A stretch of DNA of 64,000 nucleotides from Aeromonas aquatica (GCF_000764655.1 NZ_JRGL01000101.1:1-64000), one strand, 5' to 3'; shown: positions 37,794 to 47,240, counted from the first letter of the stretch. Program-made: numbers and translations. Notes: generated from the letters alone by a model not told the origin.

Positions 37794-38957
37794 ATGGAAC
37801 ACTGTGATATCGCCATCGTCGGCGCCGGTATGGTGGGGGCCGCCACCGCCTGCCTGCTGGCGGCGCAAGGCCTCTCCATCCGGGTCATCGAGACCCAGCT
37901 GCCCGCGCCCTATGCCCCCGAGCAGCCGCTGGATCTGCGGGTCTCCGCCATCAGCCAGGCCTCGGTGGCCCTGCTGACCCAGGCCGGTGCCTGGCAAGGG
38001 CTGCAACAGATGCGGCTGTGCCCCTATCGCCGGCTGGAGACTTGGGAGCTGGACGGCTTCGCCACCCGCTTCGATGCCGCCGACCTCGGCCTGCCCCAGC
38101 TCGGCTACATCATCGAGAACCGGCTGGTGCAGCTCGCCCTGCTGAAGCGAATGGAAGATTTCCCCAACATCCAGACCCATACCCCAGCGGCGGTGACGCG
38201 GCTGCAGCAGAGCGCCGACCACGCCACCCTGCTGCTCGACGATGGTACCGAGCTGCAGGCGCGCTGGGTGCTGGCCTGCGACGGCGCCGAGTCGCTCACC
38301 CGCCGCCTCGCCGGGATCGGGGTGTCGCGCTTCGAGTATCGCCAGCACTGCATGCTGATCAACATAGATACCGACTTCGAGCAGGAAGACATCACCTGGC
38401 AGCAGTTCACCCCGAGTGGCCCGCGCGCCTTCCTGCCGCTGCCGGGCCGGCACGGCTCCCTGGTGTGGTACGACAGCCCGGCCCGCATCCGGGCCCTGTC
38501 CGCCATGAGCAATGAGGCCCTGACCGCCGAGGTGCGCCGCCACTTCCCGGCCCGGCTCGGCGGTTTCCAAGTGACCGGCAAGGGCAGCTTCCCGCTGGTG
38601 CGCCGCCATGCCAACGACTATCACGCCGGGCGGGTGCTGCTGCTCGGCGACGCCGCCCACACCATCAACCCGCTGGCGGGGCAGGGGGTCAACCTCGGCT
38701 TCAAGGATGTGGCCTGCTGGGTCGAGTTATTGCACAAGGCCGGCGGCGACTGGCACCAGCTCGCCCTGGCCGGGCGCTACGAGCGCCGGCGCCGTCCGGA
38801 CAACCTGCTGATGCAGTCGGGGATGGATCTCTTCTACGGGGTGTTCAGCAACGAGATAGGGCCGCTGCGGCTGGCCCGCAATCTGGCGCTCAATCTGGCG
38901 GACAAGGCGGGCCCGCTCAAGGAGATGGCGCTACGCTACGCACTGGGATTGGTGTGA
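37794..38957 (+). CDS. ubiF: 3-demethoxyubiquinol 3-hydroxylase UbiF
   Basis: A 387-residue class A flavoprotein monooxygenase of the UbiF/UbiH/UbiI family. The FAD motif is VGAGMVGAATACLLA, the middle DG motif is LACDGAES and the second FAD motif is LLGDAAHTINPLAGQGVNLG. UbiF is chosen over the paralogues because the gene is divergent from miaB, as in E. coli. It performs the C6-ring hydroxylation before the last O-methylation in ubiquinone synthesis. AGGAAG precedes the ATG. Confidence 0.9.
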   Translation: MEHCDIAIVGAGMVGAATACLLAAQGLSIRVIETQLPAPYAPEQPLDLRVSAISQASVALLTQAGAWQGLQQMRLCPYRRLETWELDGFATRFDAADLGLPQLGYIIENRLVQLALLKRMEDFPNIQTHTPAAVTRLQQSADHATLLLDDGTELQARWVLACDGAESLTRRLAGIGVSRFEYRQHCMLINIDTDFEQEDITWQQFTPSGPRAFLPLPGRHGSLVWYDSPARIRALSAMSNEALTAEVRRHFPARLGGFQVTGKGSFPLVRRHANDYHAGRVLLLGDAAHTINPLAGQGVNLGFKDVACWVELLHKAGGDWHQLALAGRYERRRRPDNLLMQSGMDLFYGVFSNEIGPLRLARNLALNLADKAGPLKEMALRYALGLV

Positions 38958-39111
38958 GAGGTAGCATTTTACACTGCTAGTTAATTAAGTGGTGGAGTAT
39001 CAATCCACCAGTCTGATGTATCTAGTGTTTTATATTGCCCAAGGGCAGCACCTTTGGTGATGTCGGCGGGCGCAAGGGTTGAACAGAGACGGACAATCGG
39101 GGAGCAAAGGG

Positions 39112-39678
39112 ATGAACAAGGCACTGCTGGTGATCGACTTTATCAACGATCTGGCCCACCCGGACGGGCGCATCGCCGCCTCGGCGGCCCATGTGGTGGA
39201 GCAGGATGCCATCACCCACGCGAATCAGGCGCTGGCTCATGCCCGCGCCCAGGGTTGGCTGGTGGTGCTGTTCAAGGTCGGCTTCGACGCGGGTTACAAG
39301 TTGCAGCCCAAGGGCTCCCCCATGTTTGGTCGTGCCCAGCAGTTCGGCGCCCTGTCGCTGGCCGACAGCGGCACCGACTTTCATCCCGCGCTGGACGTGC
39401 AAGCGGGCGATCTGGTGCTGACCAAGCCCAGAGTCAGCCCCTTCTATGGCACCGCGCTGGAGCCGGCGCTGCGGGCCAACCAGATCGATCACCTCTACCT
39501 GTGCGGGATCAGCACCAGCTGGGCCATTCAGGCCGCCACCCGGGATGGGCACGACAGGGATTACCGCATCACCATCCTCGAGGATGCCTGCGCCGCGGCC
39601 GATGCCATGGATCATCACGGCTCGCTGCGCATGCTCGGCCGCATCGCCGAGATCATCAAGGTGGCCCAGCTGAGCTGA
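39112..39678 (+). CDS. Isochorismatase-family cysteine hydrolase
   Basis: A 188-residue alpha/beta hydrolase. The catalytic triad of the family is visible: Asp9 (LLVIDFIND), Lys105 (LTKPRVSPFYGT) and Cys131 (YLCGISTSWAI). Members hydrolyse nicotinamide, isochorismate, N-carbamoylsarcosine and other amides; no feature fixes the substrate. The start ATG at 39112 has an AAAGGG-type site. It stands alone between ubiF and a cold-shock fusion gene. Confidence 0.87.
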   Translation: MNKALLVIDFINDLAHPDGRIAASAAHVVEQDAITHANQALAHARAQGWLVVLFKVGFDAGYKLQPKGSPMFGRAQQFGALSLADSGTDFHPALDVQAGDLVLTKPRVSPFYGTALEPALRANQIDHLYLCGISTSWAIQAATRDGHDRDYRITILEDACAAADAMDHHGSLRMLGRIAEIIKVAQLS

Positions 39679-39786
39679 AACCCTCGCTCTTATCGAGTCG
39701 CTCACATTTTGCTCATGGGCCGCTGTTGAAACCGCGTGGTTTTGGGGCAAGATGGCAGAAACAGAGCTGGCCACAAGGATGAGGGC

Positions 39787-40476
39787 ATGCGTTATCAAGG
39801 AAACATTGCGAGCTGGAACCGGGAGCGCGGCTTTGGCTTTATCAGGCCGCAGTCGCAGCCACAGTCATATTCACAACAAGAGCAGAGAGACGCGGATCTG
39901 TTCGTGCACGTCTCTTCCCTGACCTTCGACGGCACACCGCCGGAGGCGGGGGAGCGGGTCTCCTATCAGCTGGGCACCGGCAAGGATGGCAAGCCCTGCG
40001 CCCTGCAGGTGTTCTTCCCCGACCGGCCCCTGTCGCTGGCGGATGGATTCAGCCCAGCGCTGGAGCGGCCCTCCCCCACGCGCAATGAATCCAGCCGCTT
40101 GCCACCCTCCGCCCCCTCCATGGCGCAGAGCGCGACGCCTCGGCCCCGCAGACAACCCACCTACAGGCGCAAGAGCAACTGGCGCGGCAAGCTTATTCCC
40201 TTGCTGGTGCTGGCGGGCCTGTTCTCCATTTATTCCCGTTTCTCGGCCGAGTCGGTCTCGCCGCCGCCAGCTTCCTCTTTCAGTCAGGGAGAGAGCAGCG
40301 CCTCATATAGCACATCGCAGGCCCCGGTCTTCGCCCGTCAGTGCGACGGCCGGCAGTATTGCTCCCAGATGACGTCTTGTGAGGAGGCGACCTGGTTTTT
40401 GCAAAACTGCCCAAACATGAAGATGGACGGAGAGGGGGATGGTATCCCCTGTGAAGATCAGTGGTGCGGCCACTGA
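39787..40476 (+). CDS. Cold-shock domain, one TM helix and excalibur domain fusion protein
   Basis: A 229-residue three-part protein. Residues 1-70 are a cold-shock domain (MRYQGNIASWNRERGFGFIR carries RNP1, DLFVHVSSL RNP2). A Pro/Ser/Arg-rich linker leads to a single TM helix near 138-153 (LIPLLVLAGLFSIYS). The C-terminus is a Cys-rich excalibur module (CDGRQYCSQMTSCEEA...DGEGDGIPCEDQWC) with the DxDxDGxxCE calcium-binding pattern. This places a nucleic-acid-binding domain in the cytoplasm and a calcium-binding domain outside. Such fusions are known in proteobacteria; function unknown. Confidence 0.85.
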   Translation: MRYQGNIASWNRERGFGFIRPQSQPQSYSQQEQRDADLFVHVSSLTFDGTPPEAGERVSYQLGTGKDGKPCALQVFFPDRPLSLADGFSPALERPSPTRNESSRLPPSAPSMAQSATPRPRRQPTYRRKSNWRGKLIPLLVLAGLFSIYSRFSAESVSPPPASSFSQGESSASYSTSQAPVFARQCDGRQYCSQMTSCEEATWFLQNCPNMKMDGEGDGIPCEDQWCGH

Positions 40477-40571
40477 GTTGCCAAGGCCATCAGGCGAAGA
40501 GGCCAGCCCGTCCGGGTTGACCTCTTCTTGCCCTGCGCCGTCGGCAGGGAATGCCCATCAATCACCCTGCA

Positions 40572-41483
40572 TCAAGAGGAGAGGCTGGGCCTGGCCTCCA
40601 CCTCTGGATGTTCCGCCCTGACCAGTGCCAGGAAGCGATCGCGAATGGGATCGGCGAAGGTCGGATTCCACACCAGGCTGATCTCCCACTCCGAGTAGGG
40701 TCCCGAGAGGGGGTAGAGGGTCACGTCCGGACCGGCGATAAAGCTGACGCTGCGGGGCAGTATGGCGTTGCCGATCCCGGCGGCGACCAGGGCCACCAGG
40801 GTCTGGATGTCTTCCGCCTCCTGGATCATGCCGGTCAGCCGGTTGGCGCCGAGGAAGTTGGCGATCTGCTGGGTGAGGCCGGGACAGCGATGGCCCACCA
40901 TCTGCAACAGGGGCTGCCGGGTCAGCGCCCGCTCCACGTCGAAGGCGGCGGGGTCGGGCCCTATCAGCTGGGTCGGCACCGCCAGCACCAGCCGATCGGT
41001 CAGCAGTCGGTGCTCTTGCAGTTGCGGTGCCTGTGGCCGGCGCATAAAGCCGATTTGCAACTGCCCCGATAGCAACAGCTCGTGCTGGATGGCGGAGGGC
41101 ATGTCCTGCAGGTGCACCAGCACCTCGGGCACCTGCCGTTTGAAACGGGCGACCAGGGAGGGGGCCAGCACGAAACTCGACAGTCCGAAGCCCATCTTGA
41201 GCCGCCCGGCCGCGCCGCTTGCCAGCGCCAGGGCATGGTGCTCGAAGCCCTTGCCGTGCTCGACCAGGGCGCTGGCCTGGGTGAGCAGTTGGGCGCCGAT
41301 GGCGGTCAGCTCGGCGCCGTGGCGACCCCGATTGAACAGGGTGGTGCCGAGGCTCAGCTCCAGCCCCTGGATCTGCTTGGTGAGCGCCGGCTGGGTGATG
41401 AACAGCCGGTTGGCGGCCTCCCGGTAGTTGGCGGTCTCCGCCAGCGTCACGAAAGCCTGCAGCTGTCTCAGGTCGAATTTCAT
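40572..41483 (-). CDS. LysR family transcriptional regulator
   Basis: A 303-residue LysR protein. The N-terminal winged helix is textbook (MKFDLRQLQAFVTLAETANY, then LFITQPALTKQIQGLE), and a type 2 periplasmic-binding fold effector domain follows. It is divergent from a two-gene unit (small ORF and HAD phosphatase), which is the likeliest target by position. The ligand is unknown. Confidence 0.92.
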   Translation of the reverse strand: MKFDLRQLQAFVTLAETANYREAANRLFITQPALTKQIQGLELSLGTTLFNRGRHGAELTAIGAQLLTQASALVEHGKGFEHHALALASGAAGRLKMGFGLSSFVLAPSLVARFKRQVPEVLVHLQDMPSAIQHELLLSGQLQIGFMRRPQAPQLQEHRLLTDRLVLAVPTQLIGPDPAAFDVERALTRQPLLQMVGHRCPGLTQQIANFLGANRLTGMIQEAEDIQTLVALVAAGIGNAILPRSVSFIAGPDVTLYPLSGPYSEWEISLVWNPTFADPIRDRFLALVRAEHPEVEARPSLSS

Positions 41484-41598
41484 TCCGTTTGGTTATCCAA
41501 TGTGGCGATTTAGTGATTATAAATTATCTATCTACCTTGTTCTAATGAGGTTGTCACGGACCGACAGCCGGTCTGAACTGGGAACGAGGGATCACATC

Positions 41599-41844
41599 AT
41601 GCATACCGAACGCTATCTGTTTTTGATCAAGGGAAGCCTCATCATGGCTCAGCCGCTGGCCGCAACCGAGACGGGGGAACTGCTGACCAGCCTGTTGTCA
41701 CAGGGATTCGTGGTCGCCCCCTTGCTGGTGTGGGCGAGCGACACCGAACAGGCGATGGCCTGCTATGAGGGCAGGGCTCAGCGTCAGGCACTCTCCAGCT
41801 CGCTCTCCGGGGTCGAACCCGGGTTGGCGGGAGCGGCGACATGA
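41599..41844 (+). CDS. Small protein of unknown function, coupled to a HAD phosphatase
   Basis: An 81-residue ORF that I do not recognise. It begins MHTERYLFLIKGSLIMAQPL and contains a helical, mildly hydrophobic stretch (ELLTSLLSQGFVVAPLLVW). There is no signal peptide. Its stop overlaps the ATG of the next gene (ATGA), arguing for translation, and GC3 is high as in its neighbours. The start could also be ATG 41644. Confidence 0.55.
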   Translation: MHTERYLFLIKGSLIMAQPLAATETGELLTSLLSQGFVVAPLLVWASDTEQAMACYEGRAQRQALSSSLSGVEPGLAGAAT

Positions 41845-42503
41845 GTGCCATCGTCTTGCGGGCCAGGGCCCTGTTGCTGGACATGGATGGCACCCTGGTC
41901 AAGTCGACTGCGGGCGTGGAAACCGTGTGGCGAATCTGGTGCTGTCACCATGGGCTGGCGCCTGAGCCCGTGCTGGCCATGTGTCACGGGGTGCGGGCCA
42001 AGGAGGTGATCGAGGCACTGGCGCCCCAGCTGGACATAGCGCAGGAGATGGTCCGGCTGGACGAGCTGGAACTTGCGCACGCGGGAGTAGCCGAGCCCAT
42101 TGAGGGGGCTAGTACCCTGCTCCATGACTTGCCTGCCGATCGCTGGGCACTGGTCACCTCCGCCAGCCAGCGAGTGGCACGGGGTCGGCTTGCCGACGCC
42201 GGGTTGCCGCAGCCGAGGCTGATGATTGGCGGAGATGACGTGGTGCGGGGCAAGCCGGATCCCGAGCCCTACCTGTTGGCGGCGAGCCGGCTCGGCCTGG
42301 ACCCCGCCGACTGTCTGGTGTTTGAGGATGCACAGGCCGGCATCGCGAGCGCCCTGCAGGCCGGTTGTCAGGTGGTGCAGATTGGGGGTGAGCGTTTGCT
42401 CGATGCCGGGGTGAGCGGGTGGCTGAATGACTGGCGGCCGATGAGGGTGACCGAGGAGGAGGCGGGGCTCTTGCTCAGTCTGCCGAATCGCCTGCCTGGC
42501 TGA
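41841..42503 (+). CDS. HAD superfamily phosphatase (sugar phosphatase-like, subfamily IA)
   Basis: A 220-residue HAD hydrolase. Motif I is LLLDMDGTLVKS, motif II is WALVTSASQR, motif III is the Lys in VRGKPDPEPYL and motif IV is CLVFEDAQAGIASAL. It resembles the YfbT/GPP-type sugar or polyol phosphatases. It is translationally coupled to the 81-residue ORF before it and diverges from the LysR gene. Confidence 0.88.
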   Translation: MSAIVLRARALLLDMDGTLVKSTAGVETVWRIWCCHHGLAPEPVLAMCHGVRAKEVIEALAPQLDIAQEMVRLDELELAHAGVAEPIEGASTLLHDLPADRWALVTSASQRVARGRLADAGLPQPRLMIGGDDVVRGKPDPEPYLLAASRLGLDPADCLVFEDAQAGIASALQAGCQVVQIGGERLLDAGVSGWLNDWRPMRVTEEEAGLLLSLPNRLPG

Positions 42504-42520
42504 ATTCGGGGGAAAGGGGC

Positions 42521-42547
42521 AGAAAAAGGCCCCCTCGGTGAGGGGGC
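42521..42547 (-). terminator. Terminator after the nitroreductase gene
   Basis: On the minus strand GCCCCCTC-ACC-GAGGGGGC followed by CTTTTT. It lies just past the nitroreductase stop and also follows the HAD gene on the other strand. Confidence 0.8.
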
Positions 42548-42555
42548 GGGAGCGG

Positions 42556-43158
42556 TTAGCCGAAGACCCGGAAGCGAACCTCGTCGTCGATGAAGGTCTT
42601 GTCACCGGCCGGTTGCTTGATGCTGCCAAAGGGCATCTGGGCGCGCAGCAGCCAGCTGGCGGGCAGATCCCACTCCTTGCGAACCGCCTCGTCGATCAGC
42701 GGATTGTAGTGCTGCAGGGAGGCACCAATCCCCTCTTGGGCCAGGGCGGTCCAGACCGCGAACTGGGCGATCCCGGTGGCATGTTCGGACCAGATGGGGA
42801 AGTTGTCGGCATAGAGCGCAAATTTCTGCTGCAGATCCTGGATCACGGCCCTGTCTTCGAAGTACAGCACTGTGCCCGCACCCGCACGGAAGCTGCCATC
42901 CACCTTGGCCTCACTCTGGGGATAGGCCTCTGGCGGGACTATCTTCTTGAGCTCCGCCTTGACGATGTCCCACAGCTTGTGGTGCTCGGCCCCAAACAGG
43001 ATGACGGCGCGCGAACTCTGGGAGTTGAACGATGAGGGGCTGTGCTTGATGGCATCCTTGATGAGGGCGCTCAGCTGTGCCGGTGACTGGGACACCTGGT
43101 CACCCAGGGCATAGATGGTACGACGTACTTTGATCTGTTCGATAAACGGACTGCTCAT
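42556..43158 (-). CDS. Nitroreductase family protein
   Basis: A 200-residue FMN-dependent oxidoreductase of the YdgI/HBN1-like nitroreductase group. The FMN-binding start VRRTIYALG and the central SPSSFNSQSSRAVILFG motif are visible, as is IGASLQHYNPLID. Members reduce nitroaromatics or act in lipid and fatty-acid related stress. The start at 43156-43158 has GGAG upstream in the leader. Monocistronic. Confidence 0.9.
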   Translation of the reverse strand: MSSPFIEQIKVRRTIYALGDQVSQSPAQLSALIKDAIKHSPSSFNSQSSRAVILFGAEHHKLWDIVKAELKKIVPPEAYPQSEAKVDGSFRAGAGTVLYFEDRAVIQDLQQKFALYADNFPIWSEHATGIAQFAVWTALAQEGIGASLQHYNPLIDEAVRKEWDLPASWLLRAQMPFGSIKQPAGDKTFIDDEVRFRVFG

Positions 43159-43449
43159 AACATCTCCTTGGTTTACTGAATCATCGTCGCCAGTCATGGG
43201 CCATGAAGGTCATCTGGCTCCGATCTTTCGAGTCATCGACTATAACACCCTCTGCACGATAAACCGTCAACACAGGGTGATGAGTGTTTCTACTTTTTAT
43301 GGATATTCACATGAAGAAATCCGCAATAGCTCATCGGAGCTGATAATTCATCATTTGTCAGTAAAATGGATGTTAATGATTCCAATCAATATTTTTTCGG
43401 CGCATCCCACCATAGAATCAATCTGGCAGGATATTTTATAGAGGGTGCT

Positions 43450-44994
43450 ATGGCAGGCGAGATAATCAAACGGCGCTACTACGTGCTGACCCCGCTCTCC
43501 TTCCTGCTCGGCGCCCTGGTATTGATCGCCACCCTGCTGCTGGCCCTGTCCAGCTACCTGCGCAGCGTAGACAAGACGATTGCCGGCTATCAGCACATGC
43601 TCGGCTCCATCGAAGCCACCCTGATCCACGAGATGGTGCTGGCCAACCAGAGGCAGCTCGCGGTGCTGGAGGCTTCCCTGGACAAGACCGCCATCGCCAG
43701 GGGGGAGTCGGCCATCAATCCCATCTGGGCCATCGCTCACCAGTTCAAGCACGACGCTCACTACCTCTATTTCTACAATGCCCGTATCAACCGGGTCGAC
43801 AGCTACCCCGCCAGATCTGCGCCGCCGAGCTACCAGCCGAAGACGCGCCCCTGGTACCAGGCACTGGCCACCGACAGCGACAAGCTGATCTGGTTCGGTC
43901 CCTACCAGGACTACGACTCGACCAACCAGGCCCTGACCCTGATCAAGCGGGTCGAAGACGGCGAGGGGCTGCTGCTGGGCCTGCTGATGGTCGACATGTC
44001 GTTCGGCTCCCTGCAGGCAGCGCTGCGCAGGGCGCTTGGGGATGAGCAGGCCGCCATCCATATCACCGAGCGTCACTCCGGCCAGCTGGTGGTGGGGCAC
44101 AATCAGCAATTGTTGCCGGCTGCCGGGCCTGAGGCCGGATACGGGACGAGCGGGCTGGACGTGATCCGGCATGGCAGTCACCTCAGGCTGGCGCTGGCCG
44201 ACATCGACTGGGATCTCAACCTCTATCTGCCGCCGTCCCGATTTCATGACAGCCTGCGGGAGACCCTGCTGATGGTGATGCTGCCCGCGTTGGCCCTGCT
44301 CGGCATCTGGCTATGCAGCCTCATTTTCCTGGTGCGGATCTTTCGCCAGGAGCAGGCGTTGATCCAGGGCTCCCTCAACGACATCCGGCAGAGCACGGAT
44401 CCGATGGCCATCCCGCACAGGCAGCACACCTGGTTCGTGCACGGCAGCCTCGGCGAGATAGACCAGGTCAGGACCCATCTGCTGCAGGGGCAGGATGCGC
44501 TGTTGCAGGATCCCCTCACCGGCATCATGAACAGGCGCGCCTTCGATCAGGACCGCATCAGGTTGGAGCAGGAACAGATCCCCCACTGGCTGGTGCTGCT
44601 GGATCTGGATTGCTTCAAGCGGATCAACGACAGCTGGGGCCATGGGGTGGGGGATGCGGTGCTGCGCCGGGTGGCGACCATACTGGCGCGATCCTTTGGC
44701 AGCACCCAGGTCTATCGCATCGGTGGCGATGAGTTCGCCGCCCTGCTGCCCTGGAATAGCCTCGATATAGGCCCCAGTCTGGATCACCTCCTCACCCGGG
44801 TGCGAGAGCTGAAATGGCGGGAATTCAAGGAGCCCATCACCCTGAGTGCGGGTGGGGCCCGTTATCCGGATGCCGCGGATACTCTGTTCGAGCAAGCGGA
44901 CACCTGCCTGTACCAGAGCAAGCGACGGGGACGGGACTGTTGGCATCTGTGGTCGGAAAGAGAGGAGGCTGGCACCCTGGCTGCTCTGTCGTGA
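43450..44994 (+). CDS. Membrane diguanylate cyclase with extracellular Cache sensor
   Basis: A 514-residue protein. TM1 (FLLGALVLIATLLLALSSYL) is followed by a periplasmic dCache-like domain (about 45-275) with the typical TRPWYQAL motif, then TM2 (LMVMLPALALLGIWLCSLIF), a short linker and a C-terminal GGDEF domain. The active site is intact (RIGGDEFAALLP). No RxxD inhibitory site is seen five residues before it, so product inhibition through the I-site is unlikely. It should make c-di-GMP in response to a small extracellular ligand. The ATG at 43450 has GAGGG upstream and gives TM1 near the N-terminus. Confidence 0.92.
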   Translation: MAGEIIKRRYYVLTPLSFLLGALVLIATLLLALSSYLRSVDKTIAGYQHMLGSIEATLIHEMVLANQRQLAVLEASLDKTAIARGESAINPIWAIAHQFKHDAHYLYFYNARINRVDSYPARSAPPSYQPKTRPWYQALATDSDKLIWFGPYQDYDSTNQALTLIKRVEDGEGLLLGLLMVDMSFGSLQAALRRALGDEQAAIHITERHSGQLVVGHNQQLLPAAGPEAGYGTSGLDVIRHGSHLRLALADIDWDLNLYLPPSRFHDSLRETLLMVMLPALALLGIWLCSLIFLVRIFRQEQALIQGSLNDIRQSTDPMAIPHRQHTWFVHGSLGEIDQVRTHLLQGQDALLQDPLTGIMNRRAFDQDRIRLEQEQIPHWLVLLDLDCFKRINDSWGHGVGDAVLRRVATILARSFGSTQVYRIGGDEFAALLPWNSLDIGPSLDHLLTRVRELKWREFKEPITLSAGGARYPDAADTLFEQADTCLYQSKRRGRDCWHLWSEREEAGTLAALS

Positions 44995-45048
44995 CAGTAT
45001 CTGTCTGAGCGCCGTGAGAGAAAATGGGGCTGCGACAAATGAGACATG

Positions 45049-45088
45049 GGTCACAGGGGGGATGATTTCCCCTGTGACCTTTTTTTTT
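45049..45088 (+). terminator. Terminator after the diguanylate cyclase gene
   Basis: GGTCACAGGGG, a 9-base loop, CCCCTGTGACC and a run of nine T. Strong canonical terminator. Confidence 0.92.
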
Positions 45089-45243
45089 AGTTTTTTTTCA
45101 GATGGTTATCTTATTTTAACGATAGCTGTCGCGAAGGAGAGACAGTTTATCTGCCGGTTGAGATCCCGTTGCCCGGGTAGCGGAGTTTTTGGCGCTTTGT
45201 ATAGTGCAGGAAAATAATCAATCAGGTTTGACAGGAGTACCCC

Positions 45244-45729
45244 ATGGAGATGAAGCAATACGGTATGAGCGCAATGGCGCTGTTGGGCGCGCTGCTGTTG
45301 GGCAGTGGCCCGGTACTGGCCTCGGAGGATCTTAACACCGTACTGGGTGGCGGCCTCGGTGGGGTGGCGGGCACCATGATCGGCAAACAGCTGGGCGGGG
45401 ATACCGGCGCCCTGGTGGGCGCCGCCGTCGGTGGTGCGGCCGGTGGCGCCGCGACGGCGAACAAGGGTAACAAGAACGAAGCCGCCATTGGTGGCGCGGT
45501 CGGCGCCCTCGGCGGTGCCGCCATCGGCAAGAGCGTGGGGGGCGACACCGGTCGCTTGATCGGGGCTGGTGTGGGTGGTGCCGGTGGCGCCGCCATAGGG
45601 GCGAGAACCGGCGATGGCCACGAGTCCCGTGACAACTACAAAGGCGGCCGCCGTTACTATGATGACAACGGTTATCACCGTGGTCATCACAAGAAGCACA
45701 AGAAGCACAGATGGCACGATGACGACTGA
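45244..45729 (+). CDS. Glycine-zipper envelope protein with His/Lys-rich tail
   Basis: A 161-residue exported protein. A signal peptide ends near GPVLAS. Two glycine-zipper blocks follow (GGGLGGVAGTMIGKQLGG and GGAVGALGGAAIGKSVGG, each with GxxxG spacing), and a charged tail rich in His, Lys and Asp (HHKKHKKHRWHDDD) may bind metal. Such proteins sit in or on the outer membrane; OsmB and SlyB are distant analogues. CAGGAG precedes the start. TATAGT at 45200-45205 could be its -10. The exact function is unknown. Confidence 0.8.
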   Translation: MEMKQYGMSAMALLGALLLGSGPVLASEDLNTVLGGGLGGVAGTMIGKQLGGDTGALVGAAVGGAAGGAATANKGNKNEAAIGGAVGALGGAAIGKSVGGDTGRLIGAGVGGAGGAAIGARTGDGHESRDNYKGGRRYYDDNGYHRGHHKKHKKHRWHDDD

Positions 45730-45768
45730 TGTCATCCTGCCCATGACAGAGGGACCTGCGGGTCGCCG

Positions 45769-45803
45769 ATGCCGGTCAGCCAAGGCTGACCGGCATTTTT
45801 TAT
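45769..45803 (+). terminator. Terminator after the glycine-zipper gene
   Basis: ATGCCGGTCAGCC-AA-GGCTGACCGGCAT followed by TTTTTAT: 13-bp perfect stem. Confidence 0.92.
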
Positions 45804-45981
45804 GAGGTTTTCGTTGCATGACGTCTGCGGTATTCGGGTCAAGGGGGGTCGGTGCTTTGCCCCGCCGCCCTCGGTGGAAAACAGAGGAAGAAAATAACAA
45901 TCAAAACATCAATAAGATTAATATTTTAGAAATACAAAGGAGTTAGGTTAGCTGAACCTCTTACTCAATAAGGTTATTGTC

Positions 45982-47064
45982 ATGCCTATTCCCACACCTC
46001 GCCTCCTGAGCGTGGTGCTCTTTGCCCCCCTGTTGCTCTCGGCCTGCAATGAGAATGAGTCGACATCCCCGCCTGACTCTACATCGCATCTGTTCCACGA
46101 GCCCAGAGCCTTCGATCTCGAGGCGCATCGTGGCGGCCTCGGTCTCGTCTCGGAGAGTACCCTGGCGACCTTTGCCAATGCCCTTGAGATGGGGGTCACC
46201 ACCCTGGAGATGGATACCCAGATCACCCGGGATGGCATCGCGGTCGTGACCCATGATCGCAAGATCTCGGACAAGAAGTGCCTGGATACCGAGCCCGTTA
46301 GCCCGGGCGATCCCCAGTACCCCTACGTGGGGAAATATATCAAGGACCTGACTCTGGCTCAGGTGAAGACCCTGGATTGCGGCTCCCTGCCACTGGCCGA
46401 TTTTCCGGAACAGGTGCTGGTCCCCGGCGCCACCATGCCGACCCTGCAAGAGGTGTTCGCCCTGGTGAAGTCCTATCGGGCCGATCAGGTGCTGCTCAAT
46501 ATCGAGACCAAGGTCGAGGCCGCCGCGCCGGAGGAGACGGCCCCCCGGGAACTCTTCGTCAAGACGGTGCTCAAGGACATCCGTGACGCGGGCCTGATGC
46601 GACAGGCGACCATACAGAGCTTCGACTGGGGTGCGCTCATGCTGGTACGGGAGCTCGAACCCAGCCTGCCCATCATCGCCCTGACCAATGGCCAGCCGTT
46701 CCTGCAGGTTGGCATGCCGGGGGCCTCTCCCTGGCTGGGCGGTATCGACATCGATGACTTCAATGGGGATCTGGTGCAGGCCGTGGTCTCCTTCGGTGCC
46801 AATGCCATCTCCCCGGTGCACGGGGATCCTCAGGGGGGTCGTTACGGGGATCCTGGCTATGTGGAGTACACCACGCCGGATCTGGTCGATGCGGCTCACG
46901 CCGAGGGCATCAAGGTGATCCCCTGGACGGTCGACGATGAGGGCACCATGAACCGTATGCTGGAGAACGGGGTCGACGGCATGATCACAGACTACCCGGA
47001 TCGGCTGCGGGTGGTGATGGAGGCGCGGGGCATCCCGCTGCCACCCCCCGTCGCCCTGCGTTGA
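45982..47064 (+). CDS. Glycerophosphodiester phosphodiesterase family lipoprotein
   Basis: A 360-residue GDPD. The lipobox LLLSAC makes Cys22 the lipid anchor. Catalytic and metal residues are seen in FDLEAHRGGLGLVSESTL (HRG), LEMDTQITRDGIAVVTHD (Glu, Asp and His) and LLNIETKVE. It should hydrolyse glycerophosphodiesters such as glycerophosphocholine to glycerol-3-phosphate and an alcohol in the periplasm. AAGGAG is present in the leader, though 30 bp upstream. The preceding 180 bp are AT-rich, unlike the neighbouring DNA. Confidence 0.88.
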   Translation: MPIPTPRLLSVVLFAPLLLSACNENESTSPPDSTSHLFHEPRAFDLEAHRGGLGLVSESTLATFANALEMGVTTLEMDTQITRDGIAVVTHDRKISDKKCLDTEPVSPGDPQYPYVGKYIKDLTLAQVKTLDCGSLPLADFPEQVLVPGATMPTLQEVFALVKSYRADQVLLNIETKVEAAAPEETAPRELFVKTVLKDIRDAGLMRQATIQSFDWGALMLVRELEPSLPIIALTNGQPFLQVGMPGASPWLGGIDIDDFNGDLVQAVVSFGANAISPVHGDPQGGRYGDPGYVEYTTPDLVDAAHAEGIKVIPWTVDDEGTMNRMLENGVDGMITDYPDRLRVVMEARGIPLPPPVALR

Positions 47065-47146
47065 GGCGCAGAGCGGGAGACCGAGAACGATGCCAGTGAG
47101 GCACGCCAGTCAGCGACGCAGTATTCGTCGACTGGCGAAATACCAG

Positions 47147-47176
47147 AGGGGAGGCACTGTGCCTCCCCTTATTTTT
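47147..47176 (+). terminator. Terminator after the GDPD gene
   Basis: AGGGGAGGCAC-T-GTGCCTCCCCT followed by TATTTTT. Confidence 0.87.
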
Positions 47177-47240
47177 CGCGTTCATCCGGTCATGATGCTC
47201 GGCCGGCATCACCTGCGGGCTCCTCTTCCATGGCCAGGCG

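Noticed and set aside
41428-41598. N-terminal extension of the 81-residue ORF before the HAD phosphatase gene
   Set aside because: The extension runs back across the start of the divergent LysR gene and through its AT-rich promoter region; ATG 41599 is more plausible.
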